A stretch of DNA of 64,000 nt from DATBLQ01 sp036555325 (lineage in GTDB: Bacteria > Pseudomonadota > Alphaproteobacteria > Rhizobiales > Aestuariivirgaceae), in the NCBI GenBank assembly GCA_036555325.1, contig DATBLQ010000082.1:62001-126000 (forward strand), written 5' to 3'. The translations under genes were made by a program, and so were the position numbers. Positions 46,842 through 55,431 of this stretch are shown here, in pieces. The notes below the pieces were generated by a model. The model saw only the letters and a list, made by a program, of their open reading frames with translations. It was not told the origin of the DNA and searched no databases. Each line of letters starts with the position of its first letter. Position 1 is the first letter of the stretch.

Positions 46842-47826
46842 TCTCAAGATACGTTATTCGGTGCGTGGCGCACTTGCGGCAGCGCTGACCGGTGAATCTG
46901 CCCACATTGAAGCGGTCTCCGGCGTGTCCTTCGACCTCGTCCCCGGCGAAACTCTTGCCCTTGTAGGGGAATCAGGATCGGGAAAGACTTCAGTGGCACG
47001 CACCATTGCTGGGCTCATCAAGCCGTATTCCGGTTCAGTCCATTTCGAGGGGCGGGAACTGATCGGATGCCCGCCGACAAAGCTCAAGGAAATACGTCGA
47101 CAGATGGCGATCATTTTTCAGGACCCCGTTGGTTCGCTCAGTCCGAGGCTGCGTGTCAGTTCGATTCTTGCCGAACCTTTTCGCGTGCATGGCCTTGCCA
47201 GCAGCGCCATGCCGCGGCAGATCGATAGACTACTCGATCTCGTCGGGCTGCCGAAGGAAATCGCTGGGCGCTATCCACATCAGCTCTCCGGCGGGCAGGC
47301 GCGCCGCATAAACGTTGCGCGGGCCATCGCGCTTGAGCCCAAACTGCTCATCGCGGATGAGCCGACGGCTGGGCTCGACGTGTCAGTTCAGGGAGAAATA
47401 CTCAACCTGCTGAATGAGCTGCGCGAGCGGCTTGGCATATCGATGCTGATCATCACTCATAATCTGCACGTCGTCCGCCACATCGCTGGCCGCATGGCGA
47501 TCATGTATCTGGGGCGTATCGTCGAAAGCGGGCCGACCGCTAGGCTGTTTGCTGCACCGTGCCATCCCTATACTGCGGCGCTGCTTTCAGCAAGCCCGCG
47601 ACCCGATCCCGACGTTAAGCCACAGCGATTGGAGATATCTGGCGAAATACCAAGTCTTTTCCGGCGGCCAAGTGGTTGTGAATTTCATACGCGCTGCCCC
47701 TTCGTGCGGGAGAAATGCCGATTCGAACCGCCGACGCTCACGGTCGCTGGACCCGGGATATTCTTCACCTGTCATTTTCCGTTGACTTCGCCACGAGCGG
47801 CTTCTGGTCAAGGCTCATCAATCTAA
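46816..47826 (+). CDS. Peptide/opine ABC transporter ATPase, DppF-like, with an altered C-terminus
   Basis: A 336-residue ATPase partner of the DppD-like protein. Walker A is GESGSGKTS, Q-loop IFQDPVGSLSPRLRV, signature LSGGQARRINVARAI, Walker B LLIADEPTAGLD and H-loop ITHNLHVVRHI. The C-terminal oligopeptide extension (GCEFHTRCPFVREKCRFEPPTL) is complete. The final dozen or so residues (roughly PRAASGQGSSI) do not come from an ATPase gene: from 47786 the DNA matches copD in antisense, so the original 3-prime end was replaced. The catalytic part is intact and the protein is probably functional. Confidence 0.92.
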   Translation: MTLLLSVRDLKIRYSVRGALAAALTGESAHIEAVSGVSFDLVPGETLALVGESGSGKTSVARTIAGLIKPYSGSVHFEGRELIGCPPTKLKEIRRQMAIIFQDPVGSLSPRLRVSSILAEPFRVHGLASSAMPRQIDRLLDLVGLPKEIAGRYPHQLSGGQARRINVARAIALEPKLLIADEPTAGLDVSVQGEILNLLNELRERLGISMLIITHNLHVVRHIAGRMAIMYLGRIVESGPTARLFAAPCHPYTAALLSASPRPDPDVKPQRLEISGEIPSLFRRPSGCEFHTRCPFVREKCRFEPPTLTVAGPGIFFTCHFPLTSPRAASGQGSSI

Positions 47827-47978
47827 AGCTCAGCTCATTGGTGCCAGTCGTCCAGGGGTGATTTCGACTTGTGCCATCGCGTCCTTGCCATGGATATGAA
47901 GTGAAATCGGTGGGAGTTGAGGGACGAGCGAGCGAGGAGGCGGAGTGAACTGCCACAGTGCCACAGTCCCCAGAATGG
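47786..47978 (-). pseudogene. copD 3-prime fragment (about 193 bp), overlapping dppF antisense
   Basis: The reverse complement of this stretch closely matches 51,693-51,886 inside the intact copC-copD gene, about 80 percent by eye, with one base missing near the middle (CCTGGACGACTGG against CCTGGCGGGATTGG) that breaks the frame. It would encode QFTPPPRSLVPQLPPISLHI and then ELSFRLMSLDQKPLVAK in the shifted frame. Only this piece of the YtkA-like tail of CopD is present, ending abruptly at both sides, so it is a relic of another copD-bearing segment. Confidence 0.85.
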
Positions 47979-48410
47979 AAACAAATTTTAGCGTTGATGC
48001 AAATTCTCAGGTTTATCGGTTTTGCCGAAATAAGCTTGCTTGTTAGAAGTCCTGGCCACGGCTTGCGGACGCTGCCTCACATGGTCCCGCCGATGGGAAA
48101 CGGGTCAATGTCGTCTCACTAGACTAGCCTCAATCTTGATTTCCCTCTTGTCTCACAAGGTTATTTCACGCTTGAGACTACCGCATATATAGTCAGTGTG
48201 CTGCGCAATTTGTACCGTTGACGGACAGTTAACGCATGCTTTTTTGGGAGGGGCCGGGCCTAGAAAATAAAGACAAACTTTGCCCCTTTAAGCCTTGCAT
48301 GGGTTACGGCGTCGTTACGAGTTGGAAGTGGCCCGACCCTCTCGAGGGCATGACAGTCGGACTGCATCAAAGCTAGGCCGACGAGATAGGAGGCCCAATC
48401 CCCTTTAGGC
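47979..48410. other. Non-coding gap beyond the copD relic
   Basis: About 430 bases with stop codons in every frame and no recognised gene, RNA or repeat. TTTTTTGGGAGGGGCCGGGCC at 48240-48260 is G-rich but does not form a convincing terminator hairpin. Confidence 0.4.
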
Positions 48411-49406
48411 TCACGACAGCTCGTTTTTTATGTCATTGAGGAACTGCCAGTAGGTGAATTTGGAAATGATTTCATTCGGGGGGCTCTTAATCATGCCCGT
48501 TTCGTGCAGCCTCAGGGCAAAGAAGCGCACGGTGTCCTCCGGATCGTGGTCTCGCCATATACCGTAGCTAACATCATTTAACATCATGCGTGCGCACATA
48601 GCCGAGAAACCCTGCTCGACCATCCGCTGCACGGCTTTCTCGGGCTCCTTGTGGCATATGTCGGTCGCCTTCAGAATGGCGCGCAACGCACGCTTTGTTG
48701 ACACCGGATTGTTGCGCATGAAATTCGGGTTAGCGGCCACCATGCAGCAGAAGTAATCCGACCAGGGACGATCACGGCCGGTGCTCACAACTAACTGCCC
48801 TGCGCTCTGCATGCATGGTTGGCTGGGATCGGGGGGAAATCCAACGAAGGCATCCACCTTGCCCATGTTAAAGAGCTCGGCCTGGCTAATCTTTGGGTCA
48901 GTGACCCAGATGATGTCAGTGCGGGGATTAAGGCCGACATAGGCGGCCATGACGCTAACAAGCATATGGTCGGCGGAGAAGCCGAGCGGCGTCGTTACGC
49001 CCACTCTCTTACCGCGCAAATCCGTGATGGCTTTAATGCTGTCGTTGCCGCGCAGTTCGAAACATCCTCCATGGATGCCTGAGAGAACTATCAGGGATTT
49101 GCCGGCATCCAGCAGGGGTAAGTAGTCGACGGCAGCCAACATATCGAAATCAACTTCCCCGTCCGCCACCATGGAAGTTCCGGTTGAAGGGACATACTGA
49201 ATGTCAGTAAAGCCCTCCTCGCGAAGCAAGTCCTCGGCTAGATACAACGGGGCGGCGCAGGCGCTGGGGATCGCGGACAAGCGGACGGTGGTTGTTTCCG
49301 GTGGCTGCTCTCCTGCGGCATTGGAGTGGCGAACATTGAAAAATCCAATCGCTCCAGCCGCTGACAGACAGGTCAGAAAATCTCGCCGGTTTTGGATGAT
49401 GTGCAT
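48411..49406 (-). CDS. Orphan NMT1/THI5-like substrate-binding protein
   Basis: A 331-residue exported binding protein with a twin-arginine-like signal (NRRDFLTCLSAAGAIGF). The fold features are VRLSAIPSACAAPLYLAEDLL, EGFTDIQYVPST, FDMLAAVDYLPLLDAG and TDLRGKRVGVTTPLG. It belongs to the SsuA/NrtA-like nitrate-sulfonate-taurine-pyrimidine group. No permease or ATPase is adjacent, so it must share a transporter encoded elsewhere or act as a sensor. GGGAGG lies before ATG 49406. It diverges from the copper/nickel cluster. Confidence 0.83.
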   Translation of the reverse strand: MHIIQNRRDFLTCLSAAGAIGFFNVRHSNAAGEQPPETTTVRLSAIPSACAAPLYLAEDLLREEGFTDIQYVPSTGTSMVADGEVDFDMLAAVDYLPLLDAGKSLIVLSGIHGGCFELRGNDSIKAITDLRGKRVGVTTPLGFSADHMLVSVMAAYVGLNPRTDIIWVTDPKISQAELFNMGKVDAFVGFPPDPSQPCMQSAGQLVVSTGRDRPWSDYFCCMVAANPNFMRNNPVSTKRALRAILKATDICHKEPEKAVQRMVEQGFSAMCARMMLNDVSYGIWRDHDPEDTVRFFALRLHETGMIKSPPNEIISKFTYWQFLNDIKNELS

Positions 49407-49544
49407 TAAGAACCTCCCACTCGTGCCTACGGCCATACTTCATATTCGCACGATTGGTCGAAGGATAACATGCCCCTGTCTTGGTAACAGACTTGCTAGC
49501 CTACTAAGCATGAATGTGCCAGACTTTGTACTCTGGAGGTCTGC

Positions 49545-49895
49545 GTGCGGCTCCTGAGCATAACACCGGCAGCCAAACAAGAGCATCACTGGATGGTGAT
49601 GTCTCTGGTTTATGCATTCGCTATTTCAATTCTGCTGTGTTCCGTTCATTGTGTCGTTCCGGCTCAGGTATCGCCTGTCAGCGGACACCATCACCATCAC
49701 GATTCTGGCGTCGATCAGGACCATAAGCTCTGCGGTATCTGTACGGGGGCAATTCCCTCTCCGTTGGCGTCTGGCCCATATATCGAGGTTCTCCTCCCAG
49801 CACTCGCGTTTCTGCCCCACCTTGCGGTGCGGGGTCGCGCCAAATGGTTGTTTTGGGCGGAGCCGCGGGCACCTCCTGTCCAACTCATGAACTGA
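49545..49895 (+). CDS. Small exported His/Cys protein (DUF2946-like)
   Basis: A 116-residue protein with one hydrophobic helix (MSLVYAFAISILLCSVHCVV) that may be a signal peptide or anchor. Downstream are a HHHHH run and the CxxC-type LCGICTG. The pattern of a His cluster and CxxC after a single helix fits DUF2946-like proteins found next to copper genes, but the match is weak. GTG 49545 is preceded by GGAGG. It is first in the YcnI-CopCD-HupE series, 73 bases before YcnI, and a role in periplasmic metal binding is inferred from this. Confidence 0.6.
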   Translation: MRLLSITPAAKQEHHWMVMSLVYAFAISILLCSVHCVVPAQVSPVSGHHHHHDSGVDQDHKLCGICTGAIPSPLASGPYIEVLLPALAFLPHLAVRGRAKWLFWAEPRAPPVQLMN

Positions 49896-49968
49896 TTCCA
49901 CTGTTGGTGCCAGCAGCTCTTGATGCCTGCGGGCCCCTAATCATGTCCAGATATTGAGGAGAGCAACC

Positions 49969-50484
49969 ATGCTCCGTTCGTTCGTCATTGCGGCGGCGGT
50001 TTGTGCTTTTTCCACGACCTCTGCCTCGGCTCATGTCGAGCTGGAAACAGAAACGGCTCCCGTTGATTCATTTTACAAGGCAGTTCTGACTGTCCCCCAT
50101 GGATGTGAAGGTTCGGCCACCATCAGACTTCGCGTTCAAGTCCCAGAGGGTGTCATTTCTGTCAAGCCGATGCCTAAGCCAGGATGGCAAATCGAGATCA
50201 CCAAGGGCAAGTATGCCAAGAGCTACGAGTTCTATGGCTCTCAATTGACCGAAGGCGTCAAGGAGCTGAGCTGGACCGGTAAACTACCGGACGAGTACTA
50301 TGACGAGTTTGTCTTTCAGGCAAAGCTCACCGATGCGCTCAAGGCCGGATCAATGCTGTATTTCCCTGCTGTGCAGGAATGCGAAAAAGGCGTCGAGCGC
50401 TGGATCGAAATTCCGGCAGAAGGAACTGACCCCGAATCCTACGAACATCCAGCGCCAGGGCTAGAACTTCTCCCCGCCAAATGA
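49969..50484 (+). CDS. YcnI/DUF1775-type periplasmic protein
   Basis: A 171-residue exported protein with a clear signal peptide (FVIAAAVCAFSTTSASA) and a mature N-terminus HVELETETAP. YcnI domains bind Cu(II) through the N-terminal histidine, a nearby glutamate and a tryptophan. The domain then continues VDSFYKAVLTVPHGCEGS, VSVKPMPKPGWQIEI-like segment (ISVKPMPKPGWQIEITKGKY) and a C-terminal EIPAEGTDPESYEHPAPGL. GAGGAGAG lies upstream of ATG 49969. It is followed within ten bases by copC-copD, a usual YcnI partner. Confidence 0.9.
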   Translation: MLRSFVIAAAVCAFSTTSASAHVELETETAPVDSFYKAVLTVPHGCEGSATIRLRVQVPEGVISVKPMPKPGWQIEITKGKYAKSYEFYGSQLTEGVKELSWTGKLPDEYYDEFVFQAKLTDALKAGSMLYFPAVQECEKGVERWIEIPAEGTDPESYEHPAPGLELLPAK

Positions 50485-50494
50485 CTCATCACTG

Positions 50495-52081
50495 ATGAGG
50501 TTGCTAGGCACACTAAGGCTGCTGCTTCTGTTGTTGCTCATTGGCAGCAATGTTCCCTCAGTTCTTGCCCATGCTGCCCTGCTCAGCAGTGAGCCAGCCG
50601 ACGGGGCAGTTATAGCTGAACCACCCACGCAGGTCGTTCTGAGATACAGCGAACCGGTCTCACCTGTTGTCCTCCGACTGACAACACCGGAGGGTGCGAC
50701 CGTCAATCTCATCGGGGCCAGATGGAGGGATGACGCTTTGGTCATCCCGGCCCCCAAAGGCCTATGGGAAGGTACGTATGTGGTGAGCTGGCGAGTGATT
50801 TCACAGGATGGTCACCCCATCGGAGGGTCGCTTATTTTCTCAATTGGAGCAAAAGGCGGTAACGTTGCTTCAGTACCTTCTGGCCGGACATGGAGTCTTG
50901 CAACCTCAATCTGGTTCCTACGAGTCGCCTTCTATCTAAGCCTCTTTTTAGGGGTGGGCGGTGCGGTGTTCCTAAGCTGGCTGGTTCCCAACGACCAACT
51001 TCGCATCGAACGCACTGTTACCCTTCCACTGCTTGCGGTGTTTCCTGTTTCAGTTCTGTCCATTGGATTGCTTGGCATCGATGCACTGGATGCGGGATGG
51101 AAAGGGTTTTGGAGCCTCGAGACTTGGCATGCTGGCCTTTCCTCCACCTATGCAGGTACAGCCATTACTGCCTGCGCTGCTTCGTTGTTCGCTCTCAGCG
51201 CCCAGCACTTCAAAAAAGCTGTGGCAAAGATTGTTTCAGCGGCAGCTATTGCTCTCACCGGAGTGGCTATTGCAGCCAGCGGGCATGCAGCAACGGCACC
51301 GCCACAGTTCATTAGCAGGCCGGCTGTTTTCATTCACGTTGTCTCGCTCACCATCTGGATCGGATCATTGCTGCCCTTGGCACGGCTTTTTCTTTCTTCT
51401 CATCCCGCCAGCGGTACGGCGCTTCAGCGTTTCTCAAACTGGATTCCGTGGCCAGTGGGAATACTCATTGGGACGGGCGTGATCATTTCTCTCCTCCAGC
51501 TCAAGCCATTCGGGAGCCTCTTCACCACGCCCTATGGCAAAGTTCTGCTTGCTAAGTTGACTCTGGTTGCCTGTCTCATGGTCCTCGCGGGTTACAATCG
51601 GTACCGGCTCACCTCGCGCGCCATCTCAGGGGATCAGCGGTCGATCCGAACTCTGGTGCTGTCCATCGGGATCGAGCTTGTTCTGGTCGCAGCCATTCTG
51701 GGGACTGTAGCGCTGTGGCGATTCACGCCGCCTCCGCGGTCGCTCGCCCCACAACTCCCACCTGTTTCACTTCACATCCACGGTCAGGAGGCGATGGCGC
51801 AAGTCGAAATCACGCCTGGCGGGATTGGCATCAATGAGCTGAGTTTCGGATTGATGGGCCTTGATCAAAAACCCCTGGTGGCAAAGGAAGTCGAGGTCGA
51901 GTTGAGTAATCCCGAGGCCGGCATTGAACCCATTCGTCGGCACGCAAAACCAATTGGCAACGGACTATGGAGTGTTTCCGACCTCACCATCCCGAAATCA
52001 GGCCGTTGGACTTTGAAACTCGATATTCTCATTGACGATTTTCGGAGTATCAGTTTGGAAAGCCTAATCAATGTTCCCTGA
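50495..52081 (+). CDS. copCD: CopC-CopD fusion, copper resistance/import
   Basis: A 528-residue protein in three parts. After a signal peptide ending SVLA the CopC domain begins HAALLSSEPADGAVI, with its N-terminal histidine and a later SQDGHPIGGS that form the Cu(II) site. The middle part is the CopD integral membrane domain of about eight helices with conserved histidines (SGHAATAPPQF, VSLTIWIGSLLPLAR). The C-terminal 110 residues resemble a YtkA-like domain (ISLHIHG-type, ELSFGLMGLDQKPLVAK). CopD imports copper in several bacteria. A 193-base piece of the tail lies duplicated, broken and antisense at 47,786. Confidence 0.92.
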   Translation: MRLLGTLRLLLLLLLIGSNVPSVLAHAALLSSEPADGAVIAEPPTQVVLRYSEPVSPVVLRLTTPEGATVNLIGARWRDDALVIPAPKGLWEGTYVVSWRVISQDGHPIGGSLIFSIGAKGGNVASVPSGRTWSLATSIWFLRVAFYLSLFLGVGGAVFLSWLVPNDQLRIERTVTLPLLAVFPVSVLSIGLLGIDALDAGWKGFWSLETWHAGLSSTYAGTAITACAASLFALSAQHFKKAVAKIVSAAAIALTGVAIAASGHAATAPPQFISRPAVFIHVVSLTIWIGSLLPLARLFLSSHPASGTALQRFSNWIPWPVGILIGTGVIISLLQLKPFGSLFTTPYGKVLLAKLTLVACLMVLAGYNRYRLTSRAISGDQRSIRTLVLSIGIELVLVAAILGTVALWRFTPPPRSLAPQLPPVSLHIHGQEAMAQVEITPGGIGINELSFGLMGLDQKPLVAKEVEVELSNPEAGIEPIRRHAKPIGNGLWSVSDLTIPKSGRWTLKLDILIDDFRSISLESLINVP

Positions 52082-52127
52082 CCTTAAGCGGGAGGGTACA
52101 TTACTAAGACGCGTACAGGAGTTAATC

Positions 52128-52709
52128 ATGGTACTTCGCTCGATCGTTGCACTGTTGTCTGCACTATTACTGATAGTTGATCCCGCTTCTGCTCACACGG
52201 GAGCCGGTGTAACGGGAGGGTTTACCAGCGGATTTCAGCATCCTCTGTTTGGACTCGATCACCTGCTTGCAATGCTTGCCGTCGGCATCTGGGGAGCACA
52301 GATGGGAGGCCGACAGGTTTGGGTACTTCCCGTTGCCTTTCCGCTGGTAATGGCTGTCGGCGGCGTGCTTGGGATCGCTGGCTTCCATCTCTCTCATGTT
52401 GAGGTTGGTATCGGCTTTTCTGTCTTGGCGCTTGGTCTCGTAATTGCGCTCGCTCTACGTCCCCCCGAGCCAGTGGCTTTGTTATTGATCGCTGTTTTCG
52501 CCATTTGCCATGGTTATGCTCATGGCGTCGAATTGCCGCAAGCCGCCGATCCTGCATCCTATGCCATTGGTTTTGTTGTTGCGACTGGAATGATTCATGT
52601 TGTCGGTATCGGCATTGGCCTGACCCTTGGCCGTTTGCTCGAAGGCCGCGTATCACAGGGCATTGGAGGCCTCATTGCCGCTGCCGGCGTTTATTTCCTA
52701 GTCTCGTGA
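52128..52709 (+). CDS. HupE/UreJ-family metal transporter
   Basis: A 193-residue membrane protein with a signal peptide ending PASA and a mature N-terminus HTGAGVTGGFTSGFQHP. The family motif HPLFGLDHLLAMLAVGIWG follows, then several helices and FAICHGYAHGVELP. HupE/UreJ proteins transport nickel or cobalt, and the motif HPLxGxDH is thought to bind the metal. ATG 52128 has CAGGAG upstream and is preferred to an in-frame ATG at 52071 inside copD. It sits 46 bases after copC-copD. Confidence 0.9.
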   Translation: MVLRSIVALLSALLLIVDPASAHTGAGVTGGFTSGFQHPLFGLDHLLAMLAVGIWGAQMGGRQVWVLPVAFPLVMAVGGVLGIAGFHLSHVEVGIGFSVLALGLVIALALRPPEPVALLLIAVFAICHGYAHGVELPQAADPASYAIGFVVATGMIHVVGIGIGLTLGRLLEGRVSQGIGGLIAAAGVYFLVS

Positions 52710-52710
52710 C

Positions 52711-53370
52711 ATGCAGGTGCGGCGTGACCCAGCGTTCCTAACCACGATTGTGGTCCTTCTTGCCGGCGCGGTGTTTCTGTTCTGGACCGCGCTGCAGCTG
52801 GATGAGAATCTTTCCAACTTTCAATTCGGGCTGCTGCAGATTGTCTATACCTACGAGGAAGCACTGCCCTTGCTCGCTTTGGGTATCGCTCTTTCACGAC
52901 TTTCATTCTGGGCGAGTGTCATCTCTATCGGCCTCTTCGCGTTTACATTCGTCGCTGGACAATTTCTGGTGACGTCACTCGTTCCGCTGCTTTTCCCTAT
53001 CGATCTCGTCATCGGCGGCATTGCCCTTGTCCTCCCCCCACCCGTCAACAATTGGCTGGTTCCCGTCTGCAGCGCCGTCGTGGGATTCATCGTGTCTGTC
53101 CTCACAGCCTATGGTTCGCCCGAGGGAGCTGGCTGGCAGAGTTTCGTCATTGGTTCCTTGTTGACGAGTTGCTGGCTGATCCTATTGGCATTCCTCATCG
53201 GAAGGGCGGTTCGGCAGACGTGGCTAAAAATTGCCAGTCCCATCCTGGGAAGCTGGCTGACCGCAGCCGGCTTGTTGTTGGGGGCCACGTTCGCTATGCC
53301 CAAGCCGCCACCCACACCCGGCATGGCAGTTCACCCGCCGGCAGAGATTCAACAACTGCCGCAGCCCTAA
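52711..53370 (+). CDS. Uncharacterised polytopic membrane protein
   Basis: A 219-residue protein with about six hydrophobic segments, beginning TTIVVLLAGAVFLFWTALQL and ending with a proline-rich tail. I do not recognise a family. Its ATG follows the HupE stop by a single base, so the two are probably translated together, and it lies directly before a metal-binding-protein remnant. A role as an accessory metal-transport component is plausible from position only. Confidence 0.6.
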   Translation: MQVRRDPAFLTTIVVLLAGAVFLFWTALQLDENLSNFQFGLLQIVYTYEEALPLLALGIALSRLSFWASVISIGLFAFTFVAGQFLVTSLVPLLFPIDLVIGGIALVLPPPVNNWLVPVCSAVVGFIVSVLTAYGSPEGAGWQSFVIGSLLTSCWLILLAFLIGRAVRQTWLKIASPILGSWLTAAGLLLGATFAMPKPPPTPGMAVHPPAEIQQLPQP

Positions 53371-53390
53371 CAGGAGCGTGATGTGAGGCA

Positions 53391-53519
53391 GGCCTCAAAG
53401 TTAGCGGTGAACTCTATTCGGACGCATTGTCGGCGAAGGATGGCCCTGCCGCGACCTATATCGACATGATGCGGCACAATGTGAGAACCATCATTTCGGC
53501 CATTCACCAAGGTAGCTGA
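53391..53519 (+). pseudogene. C-terminal remnant of a zinc/manganese ABC binding protein (ZnuA-like)
   Basis: Forty-two codons ending in TGA read GLKVSGELYSDALSAK, then DGPAATYIDMMRHNVRTI. This is the C-terminal lobe pattern of family 9 metal-binding proteins (GxxLYSDALS...YxxMMxHNxxT). There is no start or N-terminal part; the preceding gene ends 20 bases before. The following 217 bases to the NicO gene hold a short frame (YFGTVLGQRADATYYHFDLG) that I cannot place. Confidence 0.7.
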
Positions 53520-53736
53520 GACCAATTCTTCGCGACTCTGAGTTACCGCCGTTTCTGATCCGCTTGACCCGGACTATCGCCTATTGATGGGCCTTGCGCA
53601 CCCCCGCATGTGGATATTTTGGGACTGTGCTGGGCCAGCGAGCCGACGCCACGTACTATCACTTCGATCTGGGCGTCCACGGCAAGAGCCCCAACTACCG
53701 CATTTGCGAGTAGCCTGGATCTGCAGGGCGACACTT

Positions 53737-55431
53737 CTAGCCTGCGGTGGCGTAGCCCTGAATTGATGCGACGAACAATGTAGCACCGAGTGCTGCGATT
53801 ACAGCCCCGCCTGCAATGCGCAGGAGGAAGGCCGACCAATCAAGCCATGCTTGTTTGCGGCCCACCATTCGCAGTGCTGTCCTCTTGGAAAAGACAGCAA
53901 GAATCGCAATCGCTGAGACCGTAAGCGCGGTTCCCAGCGCCATGACGAAGGTCGCCGCCACGCCCGCCCAATAGAGGTGAATGGCATTGGCAAACAACAA
54001 AGCGAGAATGGCGCCAGTGCAGGGCCTAATACCCACAGCGAAGGAAATGGAGAGAGCCTTTGTAAGCGACCAGTCCCTGCGGAGATCACCCGCGGAAGGC
54101 ATGTGATGGTGGCCACAACTCTCATTGTGTACATGGTGAACCGCGTGATCATGCGCATGGTAGCCGTGCGCATTGTCATGGGAATGATTATGAGCTGTGT
54201 GTAATCGCGCATGCGGCGAAGCTTTCTGACCTGGCCAAAAATACCGCATGCCCTGCCACACCAAGTACAGCCCCAAAAGAGTGATCATGCCGTAACTTGC
54301 CGCTTCCAACACCGAGGCCACCGAGCGAGCGCTCGATCCGACTGCATGCACCAGCAGCAGAAGAGTGCTGACGATAACAATGGCGGTGAGGGCCTGGATC
54401 ATGGCGCTGGTGAAGGAGATAATGATCCCGCGCCTCAGTTCTTGCTCCGTTGCCAGCAGCCAGCCGGTAATGACGGTTTTGCCATGCCCCGGCCCGGCCG
54501 CATGAAACACGCCGTAGCCAAGGCTCAAGAGCATGAGGGTCCAGGCCGCTGCCCAAGAGGAGCCGGCACGCATGCCGGACATCGCAGCGGAAATTCGCTC
54601 ATAAAATGATTGCTGCGTCGCGAGGATGAAGCCTGCCGGATGGCTCCAGACCGACGGAATGGCGATCCCGCCCTTGGCAGCTGAAGTCCTGGGCTTCACC
54701 AAAGCCCTGTCACTGAGCGTAAGCGTGTTGGTTTGAACCTGAGGGGTTGTGCCAGCGACTGAAACAGCGGCGGGAACGGCGCAGATAACCGCGATCGGCT
54801 GGGCGAACATGGCGCCGAAATCCTCCTCTGGCGGGGGCTGCCAATCGACGCCCTTGGTCGCCAGCATCGCTCTTGTATCGGCCGTCTGCTGATCGGAGAC
54901 TGGCTCCTGCAATTCGACACGGCAGGATTTCGGCATGGCGCCAAGGCCCGTGACGGCATCCTTGCCGGGAAACTCGATAGCAATGAAAAAATCTGCATCA
55001 TAAACGCGGTAGAAGACATGCTGCTTGCGCGGATCGACGGGCGTTTTGAGCGGCAGACGGAAATGCAGCTTGAGACGCTTGTTACTCCAAAGCTGCCCGG
55101 CGTCGGTGACAGCGTCGAAGGCAACCGGCTGGGTGCCGGCCTTCATCACGGTGAAATAGGAATATTCCTTGAGGCTGTCGATGTTCTCCTTGGTGAGGGG
55201 TTGGAGTTCCTCAGGGGCGTATACGCCATCGTGGTTCACATCGAGTCCTTCGACGGCAGCCTCGGTGTAGGCCTCATCCATCGTCCATTCGTGATTGAGC
55301 GCAACGATCATGCCCTGGTCGTCGAAGACAACATCGGATCGCGCTTCTATCCAGACATGGGGATGGGCCACTGCAGGTTGCTGGAAAAGTAAGCCAAGGG
55401 CCATCAAGGCCAAAATGCCGTGAGTTTGCAT
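53737..55431 (-). CDS. DUF1007-NicO fusion, nickel/cobalt or zinc transporter
   Basis: A 564-residue protein. A signal peptide ending AVA is followed by HPHVWIEARSDVVFDDQG, the start of a DUF1007 domain (about residues 25-215). The second half is a NicO-type transporter: FHAAGPGHGKTVITGWLLAT, a cytoplasmic or periplasmic His-rich loop (HTAHNHSHDNAHGYHAHDH) and VGIRPCTGAILALLFANAI. In other bacteria the two domains are separate adjacent genes. NicO members export or import Ni/Co, and DUF1007-NicO pairs in Hyphomicrobiales are linked with zinc genes. GGGGAAAA precedes ATG 55431. It converges with the CopCD series. Confidence 0.9.
   Translation of the reverse strand: MQTHGILALMALGLLFQQPAVAHPHVWIEARSDVVFDDQGMIVALNHEWTMDEAYTEAAVEGLDVNHDGVYAPEELQPLTKENIDSLKEYSYFTVMKAGTQPVAFDAVTDAGQLWSNKRLKLHFRLPLKTPVDPRKQHVFYRVYDADFFIAIEFPGKDAVTGLGAMPKSCRVELQEPVSDQQTADTRAMLATKGVDWQPPPEEDFGAMFAQPIAVICAVPAAVSVAGTTPQVQTNTLTLSDRALVKPRTSAAKGGIAIPSVWSHPAGFILATQQSFYERISAAMSGMRAGSSWAAAWTLMLLSLGYGVFHAAGPGHGKTVITGWLLATEQELRRGIIISFTSAMIQALTAIVIVSTLLLLVHAVGSSARSVASVLEAASYGMITLLGLYLVWQGMRYFWPGQKASPHARLHTAHNHSHDNAHGYHAHDHAVHHVHNESCGHHHMPSAGDLRRDWSLTKALSISFAVGIRPCTGAILALLFANAIHLYWAGVAATFVMALGTALTVSAIAILAVFSKRTALRMVGRKQAWLDWSAFLLRIAGGAVIAALGATLFVASIQGYATAG

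Noticed and set aside
48240..48262. G-rich stretch resembling half of a terminator
   Set aside because: No complementary arm with a following T-run is present.
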